A DNA stretch of 64,000 nucleotides. Origin: Gammaproteobacteria bacterium. Lineage in GTDB: Bacteria; Pseudomonadota; Gammaproteobacteria; Pseudomonadales; Pseudomonadaceae. Under the pieces are notes generated by a model that was not told where the DNA came from, did no database searches, and saw only the letters and a program-made list of their open reading frames with translations. The stretch is taken from NCBI GenBank assembly GCA_018826895.1, contig JAHJYA010000022.1:1-64000 (forward strand), given 5' to 3'. Shown here one piece after another: positions 1-10,617 of the stretch; the stretch's first letter is position 1, and each line of letters begins with the position of its first letter. Made by a program: the position numbers and the translations under genes.

Positions 1-260
1 ATCAGGTCCAGGCCGTACTCGTTGACCATCTTCTCGCGGAAGCTGTACATCTCCTGAAACTTCCAGCGCGTATCGACGTGCATCACCGGGAACGGCAGCT
101 TGCCCGGAAAGAACGCCTTGCGTGCCAGGTGCAGCATCACGGCGGAGTCTTTACCGATGGAATAGAGCATTACCGGGTTGTCGAATTCGGCGGCCACTTC
201 ACGAATGATGTGGATACTTTCCGCCTCCAGCTGTTTCAGGTGGGTCAGTTTATCGAGCAT
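1..260 (-). CDS. cysD: Sulfate adenylyltransferase subunit 2 (5' part, cut by window edge)
   Basis: Small catalytic subunit of ATP sulfurylase, which with the GTPase CysN makes adenosine 5'-phosphosulfate from sulfate and ATP in cysteine synthesis. The 86 visible N-terminal residues begin [19 protein letters not shown] and contain the PP-loop motif [14 protein letters not shown] and then [12 protein letters not shown], both typical of CysD and PAPS-reductase-type adenylate-binding folds. The start is the ATG ending at 260. The rest of the gene, and presumably cysN, lie beyond the left edge. Identity is secure although only about a quarter of the protein is present. Confidence 0.95.
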   Translation of the reverse strand, partial: MLDKLTHLKQLEAESIHIIREVAAEFDNPVMLYSIGKDSAVMLHLARKAFFPGKLPFPVMHVDTRWKFQEMYSFREKMVNEYGLDL

Positions 261-313
261 GGCTACTCACGAATGACGATGTGTTTAGGCCGGCGGGCCG
301 TGGACGAGGGCGC

Positions 314-342
314 ACTCTAGCACAGCACCCGCTTCTATTCAG
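314..342 (-). promoter_or_regulatory. Possible promoter of cysD
   Basis: On the minus strand a -35-like CTGAAT (337-342) is followed after 17 bp by a -10-like TAGAGT (314-319), about 55 bp upstream of the cysD start. Both boxes are imperfect. No CysB site could be recognised by eye. Confidence 0.3.
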
Positions 343-402
343 GAGCCCGGTTAGACCGAAACGATCTAGCTTTATACCTGCAGGAAAGGCCGTAATTGCG
401 CC

Positions 403-1161
403 TCAGATTGGGTTTTGGCAGTCAATGAACAGGTGTTCAATCGCAAAACGTCGTGCCAGATAATCGCCCAACGCCTGCACGCCGTAACGCTCGGTGGCGT
501 GATGCCCCGCGGCGATAAAGCTGACGGCATTTTCCCGGGCGCTATGGAACGTCTGCTCGGAGGCTTCGCCGGTCAGGTACAGATCAACCCCGGCGGCAAT
601 TGCTTGATCGATATAACCCTGACCACCGCCGGTGCACCAACCCACTCGGCGAATCATCTCATCGCCTTCGACCAGCAGCGGCTCACGACCCAGCACTTGA
701 TGCACATGGCGGGCGAAGTCACGCGGGCTCATGGCCTCCGCCAGCGAGCCGACCAGCCCCACCGTACGCGGATTACCCGGTTCCAGCGGGCCCTCCACAG
801 TGATGCCGAGCTGGGCAGCCAACTGCACGTTGTTACCCACTTCAGGGTGAACATCCAGCGGTAGGTGATATGCCAGCAGGCTGACGTCGGCCGCCAGCAG
901 CGCTTTCAATCGACGCTGCTTCATACCGGTGACGCAAGGGTTCTCGCCTTTCCAGAAGTAGCCATGGTGCACCAGCAGCACATCGGCATCCGCTTCGATG
1001 GCCGCTTCGATCAATGCTTGGCTGGCGGTCACGCCACTGACGATACGCCGAACCTGAGGACGCCCTTCGACCTGCAGACCATTAGGGCAATAATCCGCAA
1101 TCTTTGCGGCATCGAGATAGCGGTTGGCTTCCTCGACCAGGGTTGTTAGCGCAATGGCCAT
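403..1161 (-). CDS. Nif3-like dinuclear metal centre protein (YbgI family)
   Basis: A 252-residue member of the Nif3/YbgI family, whose known structures are hexameric rings with a dinuclear metal site; the cellular role is uncertain (GTP cyclohydrolase I type 2-like is a common label). Visible family motifs are DYCPNGLQVEG near the N terminus, LLVHHGYFWKGE (metal-binding HH), LLAYHLPLDVHPEVGNN, and the C-terminal FIAAGHHATERYG. The start is placed at MAIALTTLVEEANRY because AAGGA lies 8 bases upstream; an in-frame ATG nine codons earlier lacks a good ribosome site. It is divergent from algW, as in P. aeruginosa. Confidence 0.9.
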   Translation of the reverse strand: MAIALTTLVEEANRYLDAAKIADYCPNGLQVEGRPQVRRIVSGVTASQALIEAAIEADADVLLVHHGYFWKGENPCVTGMKQRRLKALLAADVSLLAYHLPLDVHPEVGNNVQLAAQLGITVEGPLEPGNPRTVGLVGSLAEAMSPRDFARHVHQVLGREPLLVEGDEMIRRVGWCTGGGQGYIDQAIAAGVDLYLTGEASEQTFHSARENAVSFIAAGHHATERYGVQALGDYLARRFAIEHLFIDCQNPI

Positions 1162-1218
1162 TCTGATGTCCTTTATAAACGGATACATGGCGCTACTTTT
1201 TATTGCCTGGCGCGCCTC

Positions 1219-1224
1219 TATAAT
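1219..1224 (+). promoter_or_regulatory. Possible -10 box upstream of algW
   Basis: A perfect TATAAT lies about 50 bp upstream of the algW start codon. No convincing -35 box is visible at 16-18 bp spacing, so this is only a candidate. Confidence 0.35.
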
Positions 1225-1275
1225 GGCGCACCTTAAGGGCCTGTTCCGGCCCTCGCAACCCTCAGGATTTCATCG

Positions 1276-2418
1276 ATGCTCCAGGCCCTGCGTTTTCTTG
1301 GCTGGCCCCTGCTGACGGGTGTGCTGCTGGCACTGCTGATCATCCAGCACTACCCGCACTGGGTCGGTTTACCGAGCCAGGATGTCGAGTTGCGCCAAGC
1401 CCCCCTCTACAGCCGCAACCAACAGGGACCGGCCTCCTATGCCGATGCCGTGACCATCGCTTCACCCGCTGTGGCCAACCTGTACACCACCAAGTTCGCC
1501 AACAAGCCAACCCACCCGCTGTTCGAGGACCCGCAGTTCCGCAAGTTCTTTGGCGACAACCTGCCCAAGCAGCGGCGCATGGAGTCGAGCCTGGGTTCGG
1601 CGGTGATCATGAGCCATGAAGGCTACCTGCTGACCAATAACCACGTGACCGCAGGCGCCGACCAGATCGTGGTGGCGCTCAAGGACGGCCGCGAAACCCT
1701 GGCGCGGGTAATCGGCAGCGATCCGGAAACCGATCTGGCGGTGCTCAAGATTGACCTGCAGGACCTGCCCGCGATTACCCTGGGGCGCTCGGACAACATC
1801 CGCATCGGCGATGTCAGCCTGGCCATCGGTAACCCCTTTGGCGTCGGCCAGACCGTGACCATGGGCATCATCAGCGCTACCGGGCGCAACCAGCTGGGCC
1901 TCAACACCTACGAAGATTTCATCCAGACCGACGCGGCGATCAACCCGGGTAACTCCGGCGGCGCCCTGGTCGATGCTTACGGCAATCTGGTCGGCATCAA
2001 TACGGCGATCTTTTCCAAATCCGGCGGCTCGCAAGGGATTGGCTTCGCCATTCCAGTCAAGCTGGCATTGGAGGTGATGCAGGCAATTATCGAGCACGGC
2101 CAGGTGATCCGCGGCTGGCTGGGTATCGAGGTGCAACCGCTGACCCCGGACCTGGCCGAATCCTTTGGCCTCGAAGGCCGTCCCGGCATCGTGGTGGCGG
2201 GTATCTACCGCGACGGCCCGGCGGCCAAAGCTGGCCTGCAGCCAGGCGATCTGATTTTCAGCATCGACGGCGAAGCAGCGGGTGATGGCCGTCGCTCGAT
2301 GAACCAGGTGGCACGCACCCGGCCCGGCGAGAAGATCAGCATCGAGGTGATGCGCAATGGCAAGCCCATGACCTTGACCGCCGAGATCGGCGTGCGCCCG
2401 CCAGCCAACGGTGGCTGA
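1276..2418 (+). CDS. algW: Periplasmic site-1 serine protease AlgW (DegS family)
   Basis: Membrane-anchored trypsin-like protease that starts the regulated cleavage of the anti-sigma factor MucA and so controls the AlgU envelope-stress and alginate response. The 380 residues show an N-terminal membrane anchor (about 8-24), a protease domain with the triad His123 (TNNHVTAG), Asp153 (ETDLAVLK) and Ser227 (NPGNSGGALVD), and one PDZ domain (about 275-370) that senses misfolded outer-membrane proteins. A single PDZ domain and an uncleaved anchor favour DegS/AlgW over DegP/MucD. AGGA lies nine bases before the ATG. A strong terminator follows. Confidence 0.95.
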   Translation: MLQALRFLGWPLLTGVLLALLIIQHYPHWVGLPSQDVELRQAPLYSRNQQGPASYADAVTIASPAVANLYTTKFANKPTHPLFEDPQFRKFFGDNLPKQRRMESSLGSAVIMSHEGYLLTNNHVTAGADQIVVALKDGRETLARVIGSDPETDLAVLKIDLQDLPAITLGRSDNIRIGDVSLAIGNPFGVGQTVTMGIISATGRNQLGLNTYEDFIQTDAAINPGNSGGALVDAYGNLVGINTAIFSKSGGSQGIGFAIPVKLALEVMQAIIEHGQVIRGWLGIEVQPLTPDLAESFGLEGRPGIVVAGIYRDGPAAKAGLQPGDLIFSIDGEAAGDGRRSMNQVARTRPGEKISIEVMRNGKPMTLTAEIGVRPPANGG

Positions 2419-2430
2419 CCTCCACCGGAT

Positions 2431-2470
2431 AAAAAAGCCGGCGTGGCCCTTGGGCGACGCCGGCTTTTTT
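2431..2470. terminator. Bidirectional Rho-independent terminator between algW and hisC
   Basis: A perfect 14-base inverted repeat (AAAAAAGCCGGCGT at 2431-2444, ACGCCGGCTTTTTT at 2457-2470) encloses a 12-base loop. The A/T tails on both sides give a T-run on each strand, which suits the convergent algW and hisC genes. Confidence 0.9.
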
Positions 2471-2483
2471 CTGGCTGCGTGAT

Positions 2484-3536
2484 TTACAAGCTGGCCAAGG
2501 CCTCCAACAGCGCCTGGTTCTGCTCGGGTGTGCCGATGGTGATACGCAGGAACTGATCAATGCGCGGCTTGTTGAAGTGCCGCACGATCACCCCCTGCTC
2601 GCGCAAGCCGGCCGCCAGCGCTGCGCCGTCCTTGTGCGGATGGCGGGCAAAGACGAAGTTGGCTGCCGACGGCAACACCTCGAAGCCCAGCGCCTGCATG
2701 CCCTGAACCACCGCCTCACGGCTGTGGATCACCTGCGTACAGGTCTGCTGGAAGTAGGCGCGATCCTCGAACGCTGCCGCGGCACCGGCGATGGCGATTC
2801 GGTCCAGCGGGTAGGAGTTGAAGCTGTTCTTGATCCGCTCCAACGCCTCAATCAGCTCCGGGTGCCCGACTGCCAGGCCCACCCGCAGGCCGGCCAGGGA
2901 GCGCGACTTGGAGAGGGTCTGGGTCACCAGCAGGTTCGGGTATTTATCCACCAGGCTGATGGCCGATACACCGCCAAAATCGATATAGGCCTCGTCTACC
3001 AGCACCACAGTGTCCGGGTTGGCCTGCAGAAGCTGCTCGATAGCATCCAGCGCCAGCAGACAACCGGTCGGGGCATTGGGGTTGGGGAAGATGATTCCAC
3101 CATTGGGCCGCGTGTAATCCTCGACCTGAATCTGGTAATCCGCATCCAGAGCAATGGTTTCGTAGGTGATGCCATACAGACCGCAATACACCGGATAGAA
3201 GCTGTAGCTGATATCCGGGAACAGCAAGGGTTTACCGTGCTGGAACAGCCCATAGAACGCATGGGCCAGCACTTCATCGGAGCCATTGCCGACGAATACC
3301 TGGTTGAGCTCTACGCCGTAGTAATCGGCGACGGCCTGCTTCAGGCGTTCGCCGTTGGGGTCCGGGTACAGACGCAGCGCGTCGCTTACCTCAACCTGCA
3401 TGGCCGCCAGCGCTTTGGGCGAGGGACCATAGGGGTTTTCATTGGTGTTGAGTTTGACCAGCTTGCTCAGCTTGGGCTGCTCACCCGGCACGTAAGGCAC
3501 CAGGTCCTTGACGAAGGGGCTCCAGAATTTGCTCAT
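2484..3536 (-). CDS. hisC: Histidinol-phosphate aminotransferase
   Basis: PLP-dependent class I/II aminotransferase converting imidazole acetol phosphate to histidinol phosphate in histidine synthesis. The 350-residue protein shows [12 protein letters not shown] at the N terminus, [17 protein letters not shown], and the PLP-lysine segment [14 protein letters not shown]. The start is [18 protein letters not shown], with a purine-rich GGAGAGAAGGG before it; an upstream in-frame start six codons earlier is less likely. It lies 66 bp downstream of hisD and is the last gene of the mla-ibaG-murA-his run. Other HisC paralogs are common in Pseudomonas; from its position this one corresponds to HisC1. 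Confidence 0.95.
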   Translation of the reverse strand: MSKFWSPFVKDLVPYVPGEQPKLSKLVKLNTNENPYGPSPKALAAMQVEVSDALRLYPDPNGERLKQAVADYYGVELNQVFVGNGSDEVLAHAFYGLFQHGKPLLFPDISYSFYPVYCGLYGITYETIALDADYQIQVEDYTRPNGGIIFPNPNAPTGCLLALDAIEQLLQANPDTVVLVDEAYIDFGGVSAISLVDKYPNLLVTQTLSKSRSLAGLRVGLAVGHPELIEALERIKNSFNSYPLDRIAIAGAAAAFEDRAYFQQTCTQVIHSREAVVQGMQALGFEVLPSAANFVFARHPHKDGAALAAGLREQGVIVRHFNKPRIDQFLRITIGTPEQNQALLEALASL

Positions 3537-3602
3537 CTGCCCTTCTCTCCTCAAATTCGTTGCGTTTTTGATGGGTACCGCGGCGCGATACCCACTCCAC
3601 GT

Positions 3603-4913
3603 TTAGCCCTTGATGCGGTATTCGGCGCTACGGGCATGAGCCGTCAGCGACTCGCCGCGCGCCAGCACGCTGGCGACCTTGCCCAACTCGGACGCACCTT
3701 CGGCCGAGCAGTGGATGATCGACGAGCGCTTCTGGAAGTCGTAAACCCCCAGCGGCGAGGAGAAACGCGCAGTACCCGAGGTTGGCAACACATGGTTCGG
3801 CCCTGCGCAGTAATCGCCCAACGCCTCAGCGGTGTAGCGGCCCATAAAGATCGCGCCGGCATGGCGGATCAGCGGCAGGTATTGATCGGGGTTCTCCACC
3901 GACAGCTCCAGGTGCTCCGGTGCAATCCGGTTGGCCACCTCGATGGCCTGGGTCATATCGGCCACCTGGATCAACGCGCCACGACCCTCCAGCGACGTGC
4001 GGGCAATCCCCTCGCGCTCCAGAGTCGGCAGCAGTTTGGCGATGCTCTCGGCAACGCGATCAAGGAAAGCAGCATCCGGGCTGACCAGAATCGACTGGGC
4101 ATCCTCGTCATGCTCGGCCTGGGAGAACAGGTCCATGGCGATCCAGTCCGGGTCGGTCTGGCCGTCACAGACCACCAGAATCTCCGACGGGCCGGCGATC
4201 ATATCGATACCGACCTTGCCGAACACATGACGTTTGGCCGTGGCCACATAGATGTTGCCGGGGCCAACGATCTTATCCACCGGCGGAACACTCTCGGTGC
4301 CATAGGCCAGCGCCGCAACGGCCTGGGCGCCACCGATGGTGAACACGCGATCAACGCCGGCAATGCAGGCGGCGGCCAACACCAGTTCATTGAGCTCACC
4401 ACGCGGGGTCGGCACCACCATCACCACTTCTGGCACACCCGCGACCTTGGCCGGAATTGCATTCATCAGCACGGACGAGGGATAGGACGCCTTGCCGCCC
4501 GGCACATACAAACCGGCGCGGTCCAGCGGGGTGACTTTCTGCCCCAGCACCGTGCCGTCGGCTTCGGTGTAAGTCCAGGAGTCCTGCTTCTGCCGCTCGT
4601 GGTACAGCCGTACGCGCTCAGCGGCTTTTTCCAGCGCCGTGCGTTGCTCGGGGGTGATCCGGGTCAGGGCCAGTTCCAGGCGCTCACGCGGCAGGATCAG
4701 GTCGGCCATGCTGGCCACATCCAGGCCATCGAACTGCCGGGTAAACTCCACCAGCGCAGCATCACCGCGCTCACGCACGGCCTTGATGATATCCAGCACC
4801 CGATGATTGACCGCATCGTCCGAGACACTTTCCCAGCTCAGCAGATGATCCAGGTGACGCGCGAAATCCTGGTCAGCAGCATTGAGTCGACGGATGGCAA
4901 CGGGAGCAGTCAT
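3603..4913 (-). CDS. hisD: Histidinol dehydrogenase
   Basis: Zinc enzyme that oxidises L-histidinol to histidine in two NAD-dependent steps, the last reactions of histidine synthesis. At 436 residues it is of normal length. Family motifs seen are [50 protein letters not shown], the zinc-ligand segment [12 protein letters not shown], and the C-terminal [22 protein letters not shown] lies eight bases before the ATG. Between this gene and hisG is a 124-bp spacer that contains a long stem-loop. Confidence 0.97.
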   Translation of the reverse strand: MTAPVAIRRLNAADQDFARHLDHLLSWESVSDDAVNHRVLDIIKAVRERGDAALVEFTRQFDGLDVASMADLILPRERLELALTRITPEQRTALEKAAERVRLYHERQKQDSWTYTEADGTVLGQKVTPLDRAGLYVPGGKASYPSSVLMNAIPAKVAGVPEVVMVVPTPRGELNELVLAAACIAGVDRVFTIGGAQAVAALAYGTESVPPVDKIVGPGNIYVATAKRHVFGKVGIDMIAGPSEILVVCDGQTDPDWIAMDLFSQAEHDEDAQSILVSPDAAFLDRVAESIAKLLPTLEREGIARTSLEGRGALIQVADMTQAIEVANRIAPEHLELSVENPDQYLPLIRHAGAIFMGRYTAEALGDYCAGPNHVLPTSGTARFSSPLGVYDFQKRSSIIHCSAEGASELGKVASVLARGESLTAHARSAEYRIKG

Positions 4914-4938
4914 GGCAAAGCCTCATCAGGATGGCAAA

Positions 4939-4985
4939 TCTCAGGTGCCGTAGAGTAACAAGCCCACCCGTGCGGGCACCTGAGA
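4939..4985. other. Stem-loop in the hisG-hisD spacer
   Basis: Perfect 11-base inverted repeat: TCTCAGGTGCC at 4939-4949 and GGCACCTGAGA at 4975-4985, with a 25-base loop. A second short stem (GCCC/GGGC around 4962-4976) could compete with the first. There is no T-run on the minus strand right after the stem, so it is not a standard terminator; RNA processing or attenuation are possible roles. Confidence 0.5.
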
Positions 4986-5037
4986 ATTTGGCTATGACAC
5001 GGATAGGTGTGCGCGACGTAATGCCGCGCTGAAGGGA

Positions 5038-5673
5038 TTAGCCGCGGTGTCGTGCCTCGACCGCTTCGCGCAGCGTGTCGATCAGCGCCTGGATGCGCGC
5101 ATGCTGCATCTTCATCGAGGCCTTGTTGACGATCAGCCGCGAGCTGATATGGGCGATCAGCTCCTGGGCCTCCAGGCCATTGGCGCGCAGGGTGTTGCCG
5201 GTATCAACCACGTCGATGATCTTGTCGGCCAGGCCCACCAGCGGCGCCAGCTCCATAGAGCCATACAGCTTGATCACATCGACCTGACGACCCTGCTCGG
5301 CGTAGTAGCGCTTGGCGACATTGACGAACTTGGTCGCCACGCGCAGACGCCCTTTGGGCTCTGGCGCACCAACCGCACCGGCGGTCATCAGCTTGCACTT
5401 GGCAATCTGCAGGTCCAGCGGCTCGTAAAGCCCCTGGCCACCGTACTCCAGCAGCACATCCTTGCCCGCTACACCCAGGTCGGCCGCGCCGTGCTCGACA
5501 TAGGTCGGCACATCGGTGGCCCGCACGATCAGCAGGCGCACATCGTCTTGGGTGGTGGGGATGATCAGCTTGCGGCTCTTGTCCGGATTCTCAGTCGGCA
5601 CGATACCCGCCGCCGCGAGCAGCGGCAGGGTGTCGTCGAGGATACGGCCTTTGGACAGGGCAATCGTCAGCAT
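5038..5673 (-). CDS. hisG: ATP phosphoribosyltransferase, short form
   Basis: Catalyses the first and committed step of histidine synthesis, joining PRPP and ATP. The 211-residue length and lack of the C-terminal regulatory domain mark it as the short form (HisG-S), which in known systems needs the HisZ regulatory subunit; hisZ is not in this window. Motifs include [18 protein letters not shown] at the N terminus, [16 protein letters not shown], and the PRPP-site segment [14 protein letters not shown]. The start [10 protein letters not shown] lies 4 bases after the murA stop codon, so the pair is probably translationally coupled. Confidence 0.96.
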   Translation of the reverse strand: MLTIALSKGRILDDTLPLLAAAGIVPTENPDKSRKLIIPTTQDDVRLLIVRATDVPTYVEHGAADLGVAGKDVLLEYGGQGLYEPLDLQIAKCKLMTAGAVGAPEPKGRLRVATKFVNVAKRYYAEQGRQVDVIKLYGSMELAPLVGLADKIIDVVDTGNTLRANGLEAQELIAHISSRLIVNKASMKMQHARIQALIDTLREAVEARHRG

Positions 5674-5677
5674 GGCA

Positions 5678-6955
<1,278 letters not shown>

Positions 6956-7195
6956 TTAGGAGCGCGCGGCCCAGTTGGCACGGCTGAAGAATTTCATGCT
7001 CACCGCGTGGATGCTGCCATCGGCAATCCAATGGTTGAGGTGAGCGTAGATCTGCTGCTGACGCTTGACCGGGCTCAGGCCGGCCAACTCATCGCTGATC
7101 AGATTCAACTGGAAGTTGCAGCCTTCGCCTTCAACTTCCACTTGGGTATCGGGGAGTTTTGCCTCCAGGAGGCTTTTTACGTCTTGGGCCTGCAT
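6956..7195 (-). CDS. ibaG: BolA-family protein IbaG (YrbA)
   Basis: A 79-residue BolA-like protein. Family members bind [2Fe-2S] clusters together with monothiol glutaredoxin and affect envelope or acid-stress phenotypes. The core VEGEGCNFQLNLISDE and the helix-strand segment with HLNHWIADGSIHAVSMKFF match the IbaG branch rather than BolA itself. The start is MQAQDVKSLLEAKLP, as GAGG lies upstream; an in-frame start seven codons earlier is weaker. It lies 12 bp before murA, so co-transcription is likely. Confidence 0.9.
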   Translation of the reverse strand: MQAQDVKSLLEAKLPDTQVEVEGEGCNFQLNLISDELAGLSPVKRQQQIYAHLNHWIADGSIHAVSMKFFSRANWAARS

Positions 7196-7261
7196 GCTCA
7201 ACCTCGAACGGCGCATTGATGAACGACAACAGAGCCGAGGCTCGCGGGTCGGGCATCATAC

Positions 7262-7302
7262 AAAAAAAGCCGCGCGCCTGCGAACCTTGCCGACGCGCCG
7301 CC
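7262..7302 (-). terminator. Probable terminator after mlaB
   Basis: In the 125-bp gap between mlaB and ibaG, the minus strand reads through a GC-rich imperfect hairpin (arms near 7269-7280 and 7291-7302) into seven T residues (7262-7268). The stem is imperfect, so it may end only part of the transcripts and allow some read-through to ibaG-murA-his. Confidence 0.45.
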
Positions 7303-7320
7303 ATAACCGGCAGCAGCCCC

Positions 7321-7629
7321 TCAGGCCTGCAGCGGGAGAATCTCCAGCAGCCCGGAGACCCCGGCAATCTGCCGCATATCCTCAGGCAGGGCACGCACCT
7401 CTAGGGTCTTGCCGAACGCCTGGGCATCACGCATGAAGGCCAGCAGCAGCGACAACCCGACACTGCTGGCGCGCAGTACGCCCGCACAGTCGATCACGCA
7501 GGTCGCACCCGCGCTCGCCTGCAGCAGACGCCGGCCGTCCTCACGGACCTGTGGGCCACTGCGATAGTCCAGCTCACCGCTGAGCAACAGCAGCCCTGGC
7601 GCTTGTTCGACAATACTCGCGCGACTCAC
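7321..7629 (-). CDS. mlaB: STAS-domain protein MlaB
   Basis: Small cytoplasmic STAS protein of 102 residues that binds the ATPase MlaF and stabilises the MlaFEDB complex. The segments LLLLSGELDYRSGPQVRED, TCVIDCAGVLRASSVGLSLLLAF and the C-terminal QIAGVSGLLEILPL fit the STAS fold, with the SSVGLSLL helix that carries the conserved Thr/Ser in related proteins. The start codon is GTG and overlaps the mlaC stop by 4 bases, so translation is coupled to mlaC. Confidence 0.9.
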   Translation of the reverse strand: MSRASIVEQAPGLLLLSGELDYRSGPQVREDGRRLLQASAGATCVIDCAGVLRASSVGLSLLLAFMRDAQAFGKTLEVRALPEDMRQIAGVSGLLEILPLQA

Positions 7630-8258
7630 GACTCACCCTTGGCCTGACGCGCACGGGCAACGGTGTCCGCCCAGGTGTCGATGACCTTGTCCAGATCATT
7701 GCCATTGGTCTGCATCGACTGAGCGAACTGATCGCGGAACAGCTTGCCGACGTTGATGCCATTGATCACCACATTACGCAGCTTCCAGGTGCCATCCTGG
7801 GCCACCATGGTGTAGGACAGCGGGTAGACTACGCCCTTGCCGTCGCGGATCTCCATGTTCACCGAGCTACGCTTCGGGTCCTGCGCACCGCTTACCGGCA
7901 ATACGCGAATATCCTGATTGTCGTACTCCAGCAAGGCATTGCCGTAGAACTGCATCAGGCTGCGCTTGAAGCTTTCTTCAAAGCGCGTCATCTGCTCAGG
8001 GCTGGCCTGGCGCGAATAGCGCACGGTCATGACCCCGCGGGAAATCCCCTGCACATCCACCACGGGCCCAAGAATCTCGTTGAGCGCGTTATAGAAGGCA
8101 TCCGGGTTGGCGCGGTACTGCTCTTTGTTAGTTTTCAGATCAGCCAGCAAGGTGTTGGTCGTCTGCTCGACCACCTGATGGGCCGATTGTGCCGCGTTCG
8201 CCACCAGCGGCAGGGCCGCCAGCAACACCAGCAGGCCGTTACGCACGAATGTGATCAT
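7626..8258 (-). CDS. mlaC: Periplasmic phospholipid-binding protein MlaC
   Basis: Soluble periplasmic carrier that shuttles phospholipids between the outer-membrane MlaA complex and the inner-membrane MlaFEDB complex (Ttg2D in Pseudomonas). The 210-residue protein has a signal peptide with likely cleavage after LVANA (about residue 23), then a Tol-Tol-Ttg2 domain with YSRQASPEQMTRFEESFK and WKLRNVVINGINVGKLFRDQF. It overlaps mlaB at its 3' end and follows mlaD by 15 bp. Confidence 0.95.
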   Translation of the reverse strand: MITFVRNGLLVLLAALPLVANAAQSAHQVVEQTTNTLLADLKTNKEQYRANPDAFYNALNEILGPVVDVQGISRGVMTVRYSRQASPEQMTRFEESFKRSLMQFYGNALLEYDNQDIRVLPVSGAQDPKRSSVNMEIRDGKGVVYPLSYTMVAQDGTWKLRNVVINGINVGKLFRDQFAQSMQTNGNDLDKVIDTWADTVARARQAKGES

Positions 8259-8273
8259 CTCAGAGACTCCCGT

Positions 8274-8744
8274 TTAATTGGTTTCGTCTTTATTGACCGA
8301 ATTGAGCAGGAATTTGCCGATCAGGTCTTCCAGTACCAGCGATGACTGGGTGTCATGAATAGTGCCGCCATCGGCCAGCACCTCTTCGTCCCCCCCCACA
8401 CTGATCCCCACGTATTTTTCGCCCAGCAGCCCGGCGGTCAGAATCGAGGCGGTCGAATCGATGGGCAGGTTGTTCACGTCGCCGTCCACCTCCATGGTCA
8501 CGCGCCCGGTGTAGCTGTCACGATCCAGATCGATAGCGGTGACCTTACCGATGGTAACCCCGGCCATGGTGACCTTGGCGCGTACGGTCAGACCAGCGAT
8601 GTTGTCGAAATGGGCATAGACCCGGTAGGTGTTCTCACCCGTCACCACGGTCAGACCACTGACGCGAAGCGCCAGCAGCAGCAGGGCCAGCAGGCCTGCA
8701 AGCAGAAACAGCCCGACACCAATCTCCAGCGTGCGGTTTTGCAT
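8274..8744 (-). CDS. mlaD: MCE-domain protein MlaD
   Basis: Inner-membrane protein with one transmembrane helix (about residues 8-28) and a periplasmic MCE domain that forms a hexameric ring on MlaE and binds phospholipid. The 156 residues include YRVYAHFDNIAGLTVRAKVTMAGV and the hydrophobic ILTAGLLGEKYVGISVGG, both typical of MlaD. Its ATG overlaps the mlaE stop by one base (TGATG). Confidence 0.95.
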   Translation of the reverse strand: MQNRTLEIGVGLFLLAGLLALLLLALRVSGLTVVTGENTYRVYAHFDNIAGLTVRAKVTMAGVTIGKVTAIDLDRDSYTGRVTMEVDGDVNNLPIDSTASILTAGLLGEKYVGISVGGDEEVLADGGTIHDTQSSLVLEDLIGKFLLNSVNKDETN

Positions 8745-9541
8745 CAGAAATCTCCAAACATCAAAGCGGTCAAAATAAAGTCCAGCCCCAGCACGGCCAG
8801 CGACGCGTAGACCACGGTGCGCGTGGTCGCCCGGCTGATGCCTTCAGAGGTCGGCTCACAGTCATAACCCTGGAATACAGCGATCCAGGTCACGACAAAC
8901 GCGAAGACCAGGCTCTTGATCAGCCCGTTAAGAACGTCTTCGCGAAAGGAAACACTGCTCTGCATATTGGCCCAGAACGAGCCTTCGTAAACACCCAGCC
9001 ACTCCACGGCAACCATGGCGCCGCCCCAGATGCCCACCACACTGAAGATCATCGCCAGCAGCGGCATCGATATAAAACCGGCCCACAGACGCGGGGCAAC
9101 TATGTACTTGAGCGGATCGACACCAATCATCGCCAGGCTCGACAGCTGCTCGGTGGATTTCATATTGCCAATCTCCGCAGTCAGCGCAGAACCTGCGCGC
9201 CCGGCGAATAGCAATGCGGTGACCACCGGCCCCAATTCCCGCAGCAGGGTCAGGGCCACCATCTGCCCGACCGCCTGTTCGGAGCCATATTTGGCCAGAA
9301 TGCTGAACCCCTGCAGCGACAACACCATGCCGATAAACACACCCGACACGACGATGATCGCCAGGGACATGACGCCGATCGAATACAGCTGCTTAACCAG
9401 CAGCTGCAAGGCGTTACCCGAGGTACCGCGCCCGAACAGCGCGCGCACCAGAAAAATACACGAGCGCCCCAGCGTAGCGAGCACATCGATACCGGCACGC
9501 CCAAACAGGCGCAGCCGCTCGAGCGGAGATTGCTTGCGCAT
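8744..9541 (-). CDS. mlaE: Phospholipid ABC transporter permease MlaE
   Basis: Permease of the MlaFEDB complex. The 265-residue protein is strongly hydrophobic with about five to six membrane helices and carries the MlaE-family segments [41 protein letters not shown] and [19 protein letters not shown]. The start overlaps the mlaF stop by one base. The system keeps outer-leaflet lipid asymmetry; in Pseudomonas it was first described as the toluene-tolerance locus ttg2. Confidence 0.96.
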   Translation of the reverse strand: MRKQSPLERLRLFGRAGIDVLATLGRSCIFLVRALFGRGTSGNALQLLVKQLYSIGVMSLAIIVVSGVFIGMVLSLQGFSILAKYGSEQAVGQMVALTLLRELGPVVTALLFAGRAGSALTAEIGNMKSTEQLSSLAMIGVDPLKYIVAPRLWAGFISMPLLAMIFSVVGIWGGAMVAVEWLGVYEGSFWANMQSSVSFREDVLNGLIKSLVFAFVVTWIAVFQGYDCEPTSEGISRATTRTVVYASLAVLGLDFILTALMFGDF

Positions 9542-10350
9542 CAGCGCCCCCCCAGTAAATCTTCGCGGTAATTCGCCGCCGGAAAGTGAAACGGCACAGG
9601 TCCATCCGGTGTGCCCTTCATAAACTGACGAATGCGCGGATTATCCGAATTCATCAGCTCTTCTGGCGTGCCCTGCCCCAGCACCTGCGTATCACCCACC
9701 ACATAGAGGTAATCGGCAATGCTGGCAGTCTCGGCCAGGTCGTGCGATACCACGATGCTGGTAATGCCCAGGGCATCGGTCAGCAGACGAATCAGACGTA
9801 CCAGCACGCCCATGGCAATCGGGTCCTGCCCGACGAAGGGCTCGTCATAAATCAGAATCTGCGGATCCAGGGCGATCGCCCGGGCCAGCGCCACCCGCCG
9901 CTTCATGCCTCCCGACAGTTCATCGGGCATCAAATCCACTGCACCGCGCAGACCTACGGCCTGCAACTTCATCAGCACGATGTCGCGAATCATCTCTTCG
10001 GGCAGCTTGGTATGCACCCGCAACGGAAAGGCGACGTTCTCGAACACGTCCAGGTCAGTGAACAGCGCCCCACTCTGGAACAGCACGCCCATTTGCTTGC
10101 GCATGTCGAACAGCTCGCTACGCGACAGCTGCGGCAGATTCTGCCCGTTGACCCAGACTTCACCCTGCGAAGGCTTGAGCTCAGCACCGATCAGACGCAG
10201 CAACGTGGTCTTGCCGCACCCGGAAGGTCCCATAATGCCGGTGACCTTGCCGCGCGGCAGGCGGATGTCGATATCGTTGAATATGACCCGGTCGCCGCGC
10301 TTGAAGCTCACGCCTTTCAGCTCGACCGCGTACTCGTTCCCGGCACTCAT
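9541..10350 (-). CDS. mlaF: Phospholipid ABC transporter ATPase MlaF
   Basis: ATPase subunit of the Mla transporter, 269 residues. Walker [11 protein letters not shown]-loop region, signature [16 protein letters not shown], Walker [14 protein letters not shown] and the switch histidine SHDLAET are intact. The start [19 protein letters not shown] has GGAGTCCAG upstream; the open frame extends 40 codons further but with no family-like sequence. It is the first gene of mlaFEDCB and is divergent from kdsD. Confidence 0.95.
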   Translation of the reverse strand: MSAGNEYAVELKGVSFKRGDRVIFNDIDIRLPRGKVTGIMGPSGCGKTTLLRLIGAELKPSQGEVWVNGQNLPQLSRSELFDMRKQMGVLFQSGALFTDLDVFENVAFPLRVHTKLPEEMIRDIVLMKLQAVGLRGAVDLMPDELSGGMKRRVALARAIALDPQILIYDEPFVGQDPIAMGVLVRLIRLLTDALGITSIVVSHDLAETASIADYLYVVGDTQVLGQGTPEELMNSDNPRIRQFMKGTPDGPVPFHFPAANYREDLLGGR

Positions 10351-10580
10351 CTGGACTCCTTGCGTACCTACTCCGTTACAGACGCACGTCCTCGCAGACA
10401 GGACACGGTGCCCGTCGGAGAGGGCCGAAAATGGCCGGGCACTATACCATTGCCGAAAGATCGCACCCAAGATGGAACATTTGCTTACGAGACAGGTTCT
10501 GAAGCGTTCAGCTGCCGTTCAGCCAATACGGTGATTTGAATGGTCAACGATTGGTGGGTGAGCCGCCTCGCCTTTACGGC

Positions 10581-10586
10581 TATAAT
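10581..10586 (+). promoter_or_regulatory. Possible -10 box upstream of kdsD
   Basis: TATAAT occurs 32 bp before the chosen kdsD start codon in the gap between the divergent mlaF and kdsD. A matching -35 element at normal spacing is not evident. Confidence 0.35.
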
Positions 10587-10617
10587 CGCGCCTTTTATGC
10601 AGGCCAACGACGACGCT

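Noticed and set aside
2577..4958. Long plus-strand open frame (793 codons) across hisC and hisD
   Set aside because: It is fully antisense to two clear enzymes and its translation is rich in His, Gln, Arg and Gly with no domain pattern, as expected of GC-rich shadow frames.
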